This document shows positions 46,345-54,389 of a DNA stretch of 64,000 bases, piece after piece (positions within the stretch are counted from its first letter, which is position 1; each line of letters opens with the position of its first letter). Position numbers and translations under genes: made by a program. Where the stretch lies: contig NZ_CP046535.1 in assembly GCF_009739515.1 (NCBI RefSeq), positions 3,286,001 through 3,350,000 of the forward strand, in the 5' to 3' direction. The notes below the pieces were generated by a model. It saw only the letters and a list, made by a program, of their open reading frames with translations. It made no database searches and was not told the origin of the DNA. The stretch is from Sphingomonas profundi (GTDB lineage Bacteria; Pseudomonadota; Alphaproteobacteria; Sphingomonadales; Sphingomonadaceae).

Positions 46345-48675
46345 TCACCAATTATATTTGAAGTCCAGGCCATATTCGCGCGGCGCCCCCAGCGAGGCGA
46401 TCGCGAACGTGCCGGGCAGATAAAGCTTCTGCCCGTAATAATGCTTGTTGAAGATGTTGCGGCCATAGGCGCCGATCGACCACCGCTCGCTCTCCGGCGA
46501 CCAGGAGATGTTGCCGTTGACGAGGTTGATGTTGCCCACCTTCTCCTGCGGCAGATCGGTGAAGTTGGTGAACTTGGAGCTGGTGAACGTATATTGGCCG
46601 AAGAAGGAGGCAGCGCCGGGGCCGATTGGCAGCTTGTAGTTCAGGTTGGCCGATGCGCTCCACTTCGGCGAGTTCATCAGCCGGTTGCCCTTGAAGCTGG
46701 CCGGCACCAGGCTGTTCGTCGCAGGATCGAGGATCAGCGTGTCATACTTGCTGTACTTGGCATCCAGATAGGCGGCGGTGCCGCCGATCGTCAGCCCTTC
46801 CACCGGCAGCGCCGTCACCTCCAGCTCGAACCCCTTGGTCTTGGCGCGGCCGGCGTTCACGATGCTCGCGCTGTTGCGCCCGTCAGGGTAGGTGATGTTC
46901 TGCGTGATCTGCATGTCCTTGTAGATATTGTAGAAGGCGGACAGGTTCACGCGCAGGTGGCGATCGAGCAGGTCGGCCTTGGTGCCGATCTCGAACGTGT
47001 CGAGATGCTCTGGGCCGAACGGCCCGATATCCTCGGCGCGGGCGATACGGCCGGTGAAGCCGCCCGATTTGAAACCGCGCGCATAATAGCCGTAGACGAG
47101 GATCGTCGGATCGATCTTGTAGTCGAGGCCGACCTTATAGCCCACATTGTTCCACGATTTGCGGCCGGCGGCGCTGATGAACGAGCCGGGGATCAGCGGA
47201 TCGTTGAAGTCGGAGAGGGCGCCCGGCGTGACGCTGATCGTGTTCGCCGTCGTCGATACGGCTTCCGTCTTCTCGTGGGCGTAGCGGATGCCCGCCTGGA
47301 AGCGCAGCGAATCGGTGATGTCGACGTAGAGCTGCGAGAAGGCGGAGAGCGACCAGTTCTTCTGGTACTGCGTCTGCGGCTGCCCCAGGCCCGGCAGGAA
47401 CCCGTCGAGGTGGGTCTGCTGGAACAGGTGATATTTCTGGTAGAAGCCGAAGCCGCCGACGATCAGCTGCACCCTGTCGCCGAGGCGGATCGCGTCGCGC
47501 AGCTCCTGCGAGAGCTGATACTGGTCGGAACGGCGGCGCGTATCCAGGAAGTTGCCGACCAGCGCGTCGTCGTCGCTGTAGAGATCGCTGTCATATTTGC
47601 GATAGTTGGTGATCGACACAAAATCGCCGGCGCCCGTGTCCTTCAGGTTCTGCGTCAGGGTGACGCTGTAGGTGTCGCGATCATTCTGGTCCGGCACGCG
47701 CGCGCTCTGGCCGCGCACGAAGCGCGGATCGCCATCGATCTGGCTCTCGCCCGGCACGTAGATCACCTGGCTCGCGTCGGAGAAGTTGATGTTGGTCTGC
47801 GACCCGTTGCGGCTGCGATTATACTCGCCGATCAGCGTGGCGTCATAGTCGCCGCTCTCATATTTCAGGTAGGCGCGGATGCCGGTATTGTCGAGCTTGC
47901 CGAGCCGACGGCCGTCCAGCCGGTTGCGGAAGAAGCCGTCGCGACCGGTGTGCAGCACGCTGATCTTGCCGGCCAGGCTCTCGGTGATCGGAAAGTTGAG
48001 CGCGGCGTTCACGTCCAGCCGGTCGTAATTGCCGTAGACGACCTGCGCCTCGCCGCCGAACTCGCCGGTCGGCTGCTTGGTGACGACGTTGATGACGCCG
48101 CCCGTGGTGTTCGCGCCGAACAGCGTGCCCTGCGGCCCGCGCAGGATCTCCACCCGGTCGATGTCGAACAGGGAGAGCAGGGCGGCGGTGTTGACGCCCA
48201 CCACCACGCCATCCACCACCACCGACACGGTCGTACCGACATAGGGATCGGCATCGTTCACGCCGACGCCGCGGATGGTGAACACGGCCGAGTCCGGCGA
48301 GTTCGAGAAGCTGTTGATCTGCACGTTGGGGATCGAATTGGCGAGCCCCTGCACGTTCGTGATGTTCTGGTTCCTGATCGCCGCGCCGGTGACAGCCGTG
48401 ACCGAGATCGGCACGCTCTGGAGGTTCTCCGATCGCTTCTGCGCGGTGACGACGATCTCCTCCAGGCCGCCGGCGCTGGTGCCGCCGTCGGTTGGCACCG
48501 GAATGTCGCTGGCGGGCGTGGGCGGGGTGGGGCCTGCCGTCACGCCACCCGGCGCCGGCGCGCCCGGCAGCGCCGCGTTCGTATCCTGCGCCAGCGCCGC
48601 CTGCGCGAACGCAAAGCCGCCGACGCCGATCAGCAGCGGCGCGGCCAGACGCCTGCTCCGAGTGGAAACGCCCAT
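46345..48675 (-). CDS. TonB-dependent outer-membrane receptor
   Basis: 776 aa. A signal peptide ends near AQAALAQDT; a Pro/Gly-rich stretch follows. The TonB box is probably EEIVVTAQKRSENLQ. The plug domain (about 65-180) has VPISVTAVTG and RVEILRGPQGTLFGANTTGG. A 22-strand barrel ends in aromatic W. ATG 48675 follows GGGGGAG. It imports a ligand too large or scarce for porins; by context this is probably the substrate of the adjacent oxygenase and dehydrogenase. It belongs to the broad sphingomonad receptor class with no known siderophore signature. Confidence 0.95.
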   Translation of the reverse strand: MGVSTRSRRLAAPLLIGVGGFAFAQAALAQDTNAALPGAPAPGGVTAGPTPPTPASDIPVPTDGGTSAGGLEEIVVTAQKRSENLQSVPISVTAVTGAAIRNQNITNVQGLANSIPNVQINSFSNSPDSAVFTIRGVGVNDADPYVGTTVSVVVDGVVVGVNTAALLSLFDIDRVEILRGPQGTLFGANTTGGVINVVTKQPTGEFGGEAQVVYGNYDRLDVNAALNFPITESLAGKISVLHTGRDGFFRNRLDGRRLGKLDNTGIRAYLKYESGDYDATLIGEYNRSRNGSQTNINFSDASQVIYVPGESQIDGDPRFVRGQSARVPDQNDRDTYSVTLTQNLKDTGAGDFVSITNYRKYDSDLYSDDDALVGNFLDTRRRSDQYQLSQELRDAIRLGDRVQLIVGGFGFYQKYHLFQQTHLDGFLPGLGQPQTQYQKNWSLSAFSQLYVDITDSLRFQAGIRYAHEKTEAVSTTANTISVTPGALSDFNDPLIPGSFISAAGRKSWNNVGYKVGLDYKIDPTILVYGYYARGFKSGGFTGRIARAEDIGPFGPEHLDTFEIGTKADLLDRHLRVNLSAFYNIYKDMQITQNITYPDGRNSASIVNAGRAKTKGFELEVTALPVEGLTIGGTAAYLDAKYSKYDTLILDPATNSLVPASFKGNRLMNSPKWSASANLNYKLPIGPGAASFFGQYTFTSSKFTNFTDLPQEKVGNINLVNGNISWSPESERWSIGAYGRNIFNKHYYGQKLYLPGTFAIASLGAPREYGLDFKYNW

Positions 48676-48788
48676 GGCCAAACTCCCCCAACGTCCTGCG
48701 GCGTCGCGTGCCCGCGATCTTCCGATGATTGCCCGGTCACGCAGACACCAGTCCGGCTGCCGCCGAAACTAGCCATATCGTCAGGCTT

Positions 48789-48804
48789 CTGGTCGATCGT
48801 CCAG
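48789..48804. promoter_or_regulatory. palindromic operator candidate between receptor and VOC genes
   Basis: CTGGTCGATCGTCCAG matches the Rieske operon element at 13 of 16 positions, with an identical TGGTCGA-CGTCCA skeleton. It lies about 113 bases from both divergent start codons, suited to control both. A further dyad, TCAGAGG and CCTCTGA (48843-48870, 14-base gap), sits between this site and the VOC gene. The 241-base region shows no other clear feature. Confidence 0.55.
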
Positions 48805-48916
48805 TTCGGGCGATCGCACGCCGCCCGGCCGACTAGCCGATGTCAGAGGTGAAGACGCGCACGCCTCTGATAGTCCGGACGGGCAAGACGCGGGCACGCG
48901 CCACCGGGAGAGAGAC

Positions 48917-49456
48917 ATGGCGAACGCCGCATCGCACATCCCCAACGGCACCTATTTCCAGGCCTGCTGGGTCGTGAACGACCTGCATGCCGCCATGCGC
49001 TACTGGCGCGAGACGCAGGGCGTCGGCCCGTTCTACTATCTCGAACATCCGGTGGTGCACGATTTCTCCCATCGCGGCACGCCGACGACGCTGGATTTCA
49101 CCGCCGCGCTCGCCCAGGCCGGCCCCCTTCAGATCGAGCTGATCGCCCAGCGCGACGGGCGAGGCTCCGCCTATCGCGACAGCTTCGCCGAGGGGCAGGA
49201 GGGCTTCCACCATCTCGGCACCATCGCCGACGACTACGACGCCACCTTCGATCATTATCGCGCCCGGGGCTACGAGGTGGCGCACATGGGCGTCTCCGGC
49301 GACATGCGCTTCGCCTATTTCGATACCCGGCGGGACATGGCCTGCATGGTCGAGATCATCGAGCGCAAGCAAAGCATGACCGATTTCTTCCGCATGATCG
49401 CCGATGCCGCGATCGACTGGGACGGCAGCGATCCCTATCGCTGCGTCACCCTCTGA
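48917..49456 (+). CDS. VOC-family protein (first of two)
   Basis: 179 aa. ATG 48917 follows GGGAGAGAG. Paired beta-alpha-beta-beta-beta modules are visible: FQACWVVNDLHAAMRYWRET at the start and GFHHLGTIADDYDATFDHY in the middle, with a metal-ligand His and a C-terminal Glu in MVEIIER. VOC proteins include extradiol dioxygenases, glyalases and epimerases. Position next to oxygenase genes suggests a ring-cleavage or isomerase step, but the exact reaction is not shown. Confidence 0.88.
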   Translation: MANAASHIPNGTYFQACWVVNDLHAAMRYWRETQGVGPFYYLEHPVVHDFSHRGTPTTLDFTAALAQAGPLQIELIAQRDGRGSAYRDSFAEGQEGFHHLGTIADDYDATFDHYRARGYEVAHMGVSGDMRFAYFDTRRDMACMVEIIERKQSMTDFFRMIADAAIDWDGSDPYRCVTL

Positions 49457-49467
49457 AAGGCCGGGCC

Positions 49468-49959
49468 ATGCGCAACATCCAGGGCGTTCACCACGTCGCC
49501 GTCTCGGTGCCGGACATCGCGACCGCCCGCCGCTTCTACCTCGACCTGCTCGGCGCGACGGAGGTCAGCGCGGTCGAGTGGCCGGCCGGCAACAGCTTCA
49601 TCGACGAGATCGTCGGCCTGAAGGACTGCGCCGGCAAGAGCTTCATGGCGCGGCTGGGCAACACCTATGTCGAGGTGTTCGAATATCTCGAGCCGCGCGC
49701 CGCGCCGCAGGATCCGAACCAGCCGGTCAACACCTTCGGCTACACCCATTTCGGCCTGCAGGTCGACGATATCCACGCCGTCTACGATCGCATGCTGGCC
49801 GCCGGCTGCACCTTCCACACCCCGCCCCGCCACAGCGGCGGCGACTTGGAGAAGGATGGCCGCCGCCTGGGCTTCCTCTCCACCTACGGCCGCGATTTCT
49901 TCGGCAACGTGTTCGAGCTGATCCAGATCGACCAGGAGAGCGCGATCGCGCCGCTGTGA
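49468..49959 (+). CDS. VOC-family protein (second of two)
   Basis: 163 aa, 11 bases after the first VOC gene, with GAAAGG upstream. It starts IQGVHHVAVSVPDIATARRFYLDLLGA, a standard glyoxalase/dioxygenase first module; the second has THFGLQVDDIHAVYDRML. Candidate metal ligands are the early His, the THFG His and the C-terminal Glu of NVFELIQID. It has the full two-module length. It and its neighbour differ in sequence, so they are not recent duplicates and may act in sequence. Confidence 0.9.
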   Translation: MRNIQGVHHVAVSVPDIATARRFYLDLLGATEVSAVEWPAGNSFIDEIVGLKDCAGKSFMARLGNTYVEVFEYLEPRAAPQDPNQPVNTFGYTHFGLQVDDIHAVYDRMLAAGCTFHTPPRHSGGDLEKDGRRLGFLSTYGRDFFGNVFELIQIDQESAIAPL

Positions 49960-50001
49960 CGCCCTGAGGGCCGGCGCTCCTCCATCCGCAGTGGAACCGG
50001 C

Positions 50002-52224
50002 TCAGGCCGCCAGCGGGACGCGCACCTGCGCCACGAAGCCCTCGCTCGATCGCAGCAGCCGCACGTCGCCGCCATGCGCGCGGGTGATCGATCGGCACAC
50101 GGCCAGGCCCAGCCCGCTGCCCTTCGCGCCGGAACTGAGCGCCGCCTCGCTGCGGTAGAACGGCTCGAACACCCGCTCCAGCTCGTCCTCGGGCAGGCCC
50201 GGCCCGTCGTCGATGATCTCGGCCACCGCCAGATCGGGTTCGGTGCGCAGCCGCACGCGGGCGCGCGCGCCGTACTTCACCGCATTCTCCAGCAGATTGT
50301 CCAGCACGCGGCGCATGCCGAGCACGTCCACCTCCACGGTCGCCGATCCTCCCTGCTCCACCCGCACGTCGTTGCCGACCATCACCGCATCCTCGACCAC
50401 GTCGTCCACCAGGGTGCGCAGGTCCAGCCGCTCGCGCGCGTTCGGGGTGGAGGCGTCGCGGATGAAATCCAGCACGGAGCTGATCATCGCCTCCATCTCC
50501 GCCACCTCCTCCAGCATGCCCTCGCGCTGCTCGTCCGGCACGTCCTCGATGCGGAAGCGCAGGCGGGTGAGCGGGGTGCGCAGATCGTGGCTGATGGCAC
50601 CGACCATGGCCGTGCGATCGTCGACGAAGCTGCGCAGCCGGTTCTGCATCAGGTTGAAGGCGCGCGCGGCGCGGCCCATCTCGGCCGGCCCGTCCAGCGC
50701 GATCACCGCGCCCGCCGGATCGCGGCCCAACCGCTCGGCGGCCGCGGCGAAACCCGCCAGCGGCTTCACCAGCCGCCGCGCGAACAGCCAGCCGAGCGGG
50801 GCGACGATCGCGAAGGCCACCGCGAACCACAGCAGCAGGCGGCGCTGCCACGCATTGGGGAAGGGCTCGGCCGCCGGCTGCACCACCGACCAGCGGCCGT
50901 CGCCCAGCCGCAGCGCCGCGACGAAATCCCCTTCCACGAACGGCGCCGGCGCGAAGCCGAAGAGGCCGCGCGCGGGCGGCGTCACGGCGATCGGCGGGCC
51001 GCTGGCCGGCTCGGTCGGCGGCGGAACCGCGCCCGGCGCCGTACCGTCGGTGCCCGGCCCGTCGATCGCGGGTGCGGCCGGCGGTGCTTCGGGCGACGGC
51101 GCCGCGCGGCTGACCGGCGGAGGCGGCTCCGGCTGGGCCTGACGCGCGGGCGTGGTATCCGCCAGCGGGGCGGGCGGATCGAGCCGGCGGAAGGCGGGGC
51201 GATCGGCCGGCCCGCTCAGCGTGTCCGGCTGGCCCAGCAGCAGGCCGGGGCCGATCGCCGCCCGCCCGAATACGCCCGATCCATACGGACCCTGGCTCGG
51301 CGGCCCCGGTCTCAGCGGCGCCTGGCCGAACTGGCCCTCGCCGGCCTGCAACCCGCCACCCTGGAACGCCCCGCCCTGAAACCCCCCGCCCGGAAACTGG
51401 CCGGCCTGGGCCGTCGGCGGCAGCGTCGCCTGCGGCGGCACCGTCGCCGGCGTTTGCAGCAGCGGCGGCACGGCGGCGCCGCCATCCCCCGGAATATAGG
51501 TGCCGCCGCCCGGCAGCGGCGTGGGATCGACCTGATAGAGCGTACCCGCCCGGGGCGGCAGCATGCCCGCGCCGCCGACGATCGGCCCGGGGCGGCCCTC
51601 GCGCGGATGGCCCTCGCTGCCGAGGCGGCCGCCGCCGGGCGCGATGCCGGGCGGAAAGGCGTCGCGCGGCGGTGGCCCGCTGCCGATCGTGCCGCCCTGC
51701 ACCGGCGGACGGCCCGGCGGCGCGCCCGGCGGCGGCCCCGCCTGGGCCTGCGCCAGGATCAGCCGCGCGCCGCCGAAACGGTCCGCGCCGACGGCCGTGG
51801 CCGACAGCGCCGGCACCAGCCCGTCATCGGCCATGCGCCGGCGCGGCGGCGGCAGCGCCGATCCGGCGAAGGGCAGCGGCGTGTAGAAGGAGAGGCTGAC
51901 GGCGCGATCCTCCACCCGCAGCAGCGCCGCCAGCTCGTGCCGCGATCGCTCCGAAACCAGCCAGCCCGGCCCGCTCAGATCGGGCGGCCCGGCCTGCACC
52001 ACCCGTTGCAGGCCGCCGCCCGCCGGCTCGCCGCGCAGCACGGCGGCGATGTCGTCCAGGCCGTATTGCGATGGCGGCGCCGGCGGCAGCACCATGGTGA
52101 GGAACAGGGTGACGAGTTGCGCTACCACCAGCCCGCCGATCAGCAGCCCCAGGATCTGGAAGGCCAGCGGCGGCCCGCGCCAGCGCCGCCAGCGCGCGTC
52201 GCGCGGGGGAACGGGCGCGCTCAT
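50002..52224 (-). CDS. sensor histidine kinase with very long low-complexity sensor loop
   Basis: 740 aa. One N-terminal membrane helix (about 22-45) and a second near 455-475 enclose a periplasmic region of about 410 residues that is mostly Pro/Gly-rich (for example QFPGGGFQGGAFQGGG). A HAMP segment (RRLVKPLAGFAAAAERLG), HisKA with SHDLRTPLTRL and HATPase with NLLENAVKYG, DDGPGLPEDEL and SGLGLAVCRSI are intact. ATG 52224 is used. It is divergent from an OmpR-type response regulator, its probable partner. The sensed signal is unknown. Confidence 0.92.
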   Translation of the reverse strand: MSAPVPPRDARWRRWRGPPLAFQILGLLIGGLVVAQLVTLFLTMVLPPAPPSQYGLDDIAAVLRGEPAGGGLQRVVQAGPPDLSGPGWLVSERSRHELAALLRVEDRAVSLSFYTPLPFAGSALPPPRRRMADDGLVPALSATAVGADRFGGARLILAQAQAGPPPGAPPGRPPVQGGTIGSGPPPRDAFPPGIAPGGGRLGSEGHPREGRPGPIVGGAGMLPPRAGTLYQVDPTPLPGGGTYIPGDGGAAVPPLLQTPATVPPQATLPPTAQAGQFPGGGFQGGAFQGGGLQAGEGQFGQAPLRPGPPSQGPYGSGVFGRAAIGPGLLLGQPDTLSGPADRPAFRRLDPPAPLADTTPARQAQPEPPPPVSRAAPSPEAPPAAPAIDGPGTDGTAPGAVPPPTEPASGPPIAVTPPARGLFGFAPAPFVEGDFVAALRLGDGRWSVVQPAAEPFPNAWQRRLLLWFAVAFAIVAPLGWLFARRLVKPLAGFAAAAERLGRDPAGAVIALDGPAEMGRAARAFNLMQNRLRSFVDDRTAMVGAISHDLRTPLTRLRFRIEDVPDEQREGMLEEVAEMEAMISSVLDFIRDASTPNARERLDLRTLVDDVVEDAVMVGNDVRVEQGGSATVEVDVLGMRRVLDNLLENAVKYGARARVRLRTEPDLAVAEIIDDGPGLPEDELERVFEPFYRSEAALSSGAKGSGLGLAVCRSITRAHGGDVRLLRSSEGFVAQVRVPLAA

Positions 52225-52325
52225 GGCAGGATCATGCCATCGCCGCCCGGCCGATGCCACCAGCCGCTCCGCCCCGTGCTCATGCCGCCGCCATAGCGCA
52301 TTTCCGCGCGCGATCGATGTCGCGA

Positions 52326-52366
52326 TTGTTGCAGCCGGCCCGCGCCGCCCTGCAACAAAGGCGAAA
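52326..52366. promoter_or_regulatory. inverted repeat and 18-bp motif between kinase and regulator genes
   Basis: TTGTTGCAG (52326-52334) and CTGCAACAA (52350-52358) are perfect 9-base arms around a 15-base spacer. The right arm is part of CCTGCAACAAAGGCGAAA (52349-52366), which recurs at 53173-53190 at 16 of 18 positions. It is well placed to be an autoregulatory site of the two-component pair. Confidence 0.55.
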
Positions 52367-52400
52367 CACCACGGGCACGGGGCGCTGGCAAAAGCGCGCC

Positions 52401-53159
52401 ATGCACGCCATCCTCGCCGACATGGACCTCGATACCCGCATCCTTATCGTCGACGACGACGATGGCATCCGCAAGCTGATGTCCTCCTTCCTCGACAAGC
52501 ACGGCTTCCGCACCGAGACCGCGCGCAGCCCGATCGAAATGCGCGAGAAGCTGGCCGGGCAGCGATACGACCTGATCGTGCTGGACGTGATGATGCCGCG
52601 CGAGGACGGCCTGACGGCGCTGCGCGGGTTGCAGAAGACGGACGGGCCGCCGGTCATCATGCTCTCGGCGGTGGGCACCGACGTCGATCGCATCGTCGGG
52701 CTGGAGATGGGCGCCGAGGATTATCTGGCCAAGCCGTGCAACCCGCGCGAGCTGCTCGCCCGCATCCGCACCGTGCTGCGCCGGCGCGAGCGCGAGGGCG
52801 CGGGAGCGGCGACGGCGCCGGCCGAGGCGCAGGACGGCGGCCGCATCCTCGGCTTCGCCGGCTGGCGCATGGATATGGACGCGCACATGCTCACCGATCC
52901 AGCGAATGCCGTCATCAACCTCTCCGACGGCGAGTTCCGCCTGATGCGCGCCTTCGTCGAGCATCCGCGCCGCGTGCTGACGCGCGACCAGCTGCTCGAT
53001 TTCGCCCGCGGCGAGGACAGCGATCACTATGATCGCGCCATCGACGTGCAGATCAGCCGCCTGCGCCGCAAGCTCGCCACCTGCGAGAGCGCGGTCGATC
53101 TGATCCGCACGGTGCGCAACGAAGGCTATATGTTCGTGCCGGTTGTCACGCGCGGCTGA
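52401..53159 (+). CDS. OmpR/PhoB-family response regulator
   Basis: About 252 aa. The receiver domain has the acidic pocket VDDDDG, phosphorylated Asp in VLDVMMP (residue 62 from this start), Ser in MLSAVG and Lys in YLAKPCNPREL. The C-terminal winged helix has LSDGEFRLMRAFVEHPRRVL, and RAIDVQISRLRRKL contacts DNA. ATG 52401 and ATG 52422 are both possible; neither has a clear ribosome-binding site. It is divergent from the histidine kinase. Confidence 0.92.
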   Translation: MHAILADMDLDTRILIVDDDDGIRKLMSSFLDKHGFRTETARSPIEMREKLAGQRYDLIVLDVMMPREDGLTALRGLQKTDGPPVIMLSAVGTDVDRIVGLEMGAEDYLAKPCNPRELLARIRTVLRRREREGAGAATAPAEAQDGGRILGFAGWRMDMDAHMLTDPANAVINLSDGEFRLMRAFVEHPRRVLTRDQLLDFARGEDSDHYDRAIDVQISRLRRKLATCESAVDLIRTVRNEGYMFVPVVTRG

Positions 53160-53172
53160 TCGTCGCTACGCC

Positions 53173-53190
53173 CCTGCAACAGCGGCGAAA
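53173..53190. promoter_or_regulatory. second copy of the 18-bp motif, upstream of the intradiol-type gene
   Basis: CCTGCAACAGCGGCGAAA matches the upstream copy except at two adjacent bases. It starts 13 bases after the response regulator stop and lies 81 bases before the lipoprotein start. CTGCAACA-N2-GGCGAAA is the conserved skeleton. This suggests that the response regulator also controls the next gene. Confidence 0.5.
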
Positions 53191-53270
53191 TCCCCCGGCA
53201 AAGCGATGGCCGCAGACAGGCCGCCGCATCGGCGCGGCAGGGGCCGCGCCCTATCGGGGAGGTCCATTCT

Positions 53271-54203
53271 ATGATCCGGCACGAGCAGGAAGACCATCAC
53301 GGGCAGGAAGACCATGATCGCGGGCTCGCCTTCGATCTGGAGACGATCTCGCAGCGCATGGTCGGCCGCCGCCGCGCGCTCGCCTGGTTCGCGACGGCGG
53401 GCGCGGGCGCCCTGCTCGCCGGCTGCGGCGGCGGATCGAGCGAGACGGAGAGCGCCAGCAGCACCGTGACGGCCACGCCGACCACCACGACGACGACTAC
53501 ACCCACGACAACGACGACCACCACGACGCCGACCACCACCACCACCGGCACCTGCACCGCCGATCCGGCCGAAACCGCCGGCCCCTACCCGGCCGACGGC
53601 ACCAACAGCGCGAGCGGCAGCACCTCCAACGTGCTCGTCCAGAGCGGCATCGTGCGCAGCGACATCCGCGCGAGCTTCCTCGGCTCGACGACGGTGGCGA
53701 CGGGGGTGAAGCTGGTCATCACCCTCACCGTGGTCAACGTGAACGCGGCCTGCGCGGCGCTCTCCGGCTATGCCGTCTACCTCTGGCACTGCAACGAGGA
53801 CGGCAACTACTCGCTCTACAGCGTACCGGCGGAAAGCTATCTGCGCGGCGTGCAGGTAACGGACTCGAGCGGCCAGGTGACGTTCACCACGATCTTCCCG
53901 GCCTGCTATTCGGGCCGCTACCCGCACATGCATTTCGAGATTTTCTCCAGCCTGACCGCCGCCACCAGCGGCCGGGCGGCTCTGCTCACCTCGCAGCTGG
54001 CGATGCCGCGCGACGTCTGCACCACGGTGTACGCATCCGGCGGCTACAGCGGCAGCACCAGCCGCCTCGCCAGCGTCACCACCGCCAACGACAACGTGTT
54101 CGGCGACAACAGTGCCGCCCAGATCGCGGCGATGACGCCGACCGTCACCGGCAGCGTGTCGGCCGGCTACACCGCCACCGTGACGCTCGGCATAACGGTG
54201 TGA
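53271..54203 (+). CDS. secreted intradiol-dioxygenase-like lipoprotein
   Basis: 310 aa. A His/Asp-rich cytoplasmic lead is followed by a Tat-like RRRALAWFATAGAGALLAGC, combining twin Arg and a lipobox. A Thr/Pro linker (about residues 64-93) is nearly pure Thr with a Pro every few residues and is encoded by a microsatellite-like ACC/ACG tract. The C-terminal domain is intradiol dioxygenase-like: candidate iron ligands are Tyr in NYSLYS, Tyr in CYSGRYP, and both His of HMHFEI. The family cleaves catechols; extracellular members are poorly characterised. Confidence 0.85.
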   Translation: MIRHEQEDHHGQEDHDRGLAFDLETISQRMVGRRRALAWFATAGAGALLAGCGGGSSETESASSTVTATPTTTTTTTPTTTTTTTTPTTTTTGTCTADPAETAGPYPADGTNSASGSTSNVLVQSGIVRSDIRASFLGSTTVATGVKLVITLTVVNVNAACAALSGYAVYLWHCNEDGNYSLYSVPAESYLRGVQVTDSSGQVTFTTIFPACYSGRYPHMHFEIFSSLTAATSGRAALLTSQLAMPRDVCTTVYASGGYSGSTSRLASVTTANDNVFGDNSAAQIAAMTPTVTGSVSAGYTATVTLGITV

Positions 54204-54389
54204 TCCCGGTTGCCGCCGGGGTCGCCCGGCGGCAGACATCGGCCGATGAGGCCGGTGGATCGCGTTAACCCCATTTCCGGGACGTGCAGGGGGCGTGGCG
54301 CCCGTGGATGACGCCGCCCGGCCGCTGGCCGCGCTGCGCGCCCTTGCCGAGGCGGCACGCGCCGCGCGCGACCTGCCGGCGGCCGCGGC

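Noticed and set aside
44779-48852. Open frame of 1357 codons antisense to the quinoprotein and TonB receptor genes
   Set aside because: Stop-free antisense frames are expected in DNA this GC-rich; the sequence is Arg/Val/Ala-rich with no domain, whereas the other strand encodes clear protein families.
53477-53550. Short ACC/ACG tract as a possible CRISPR or tandem-repeat array
   Set aside because: It is a codon-level Thr/Pro repeat inside a coding frame, with no spacers.
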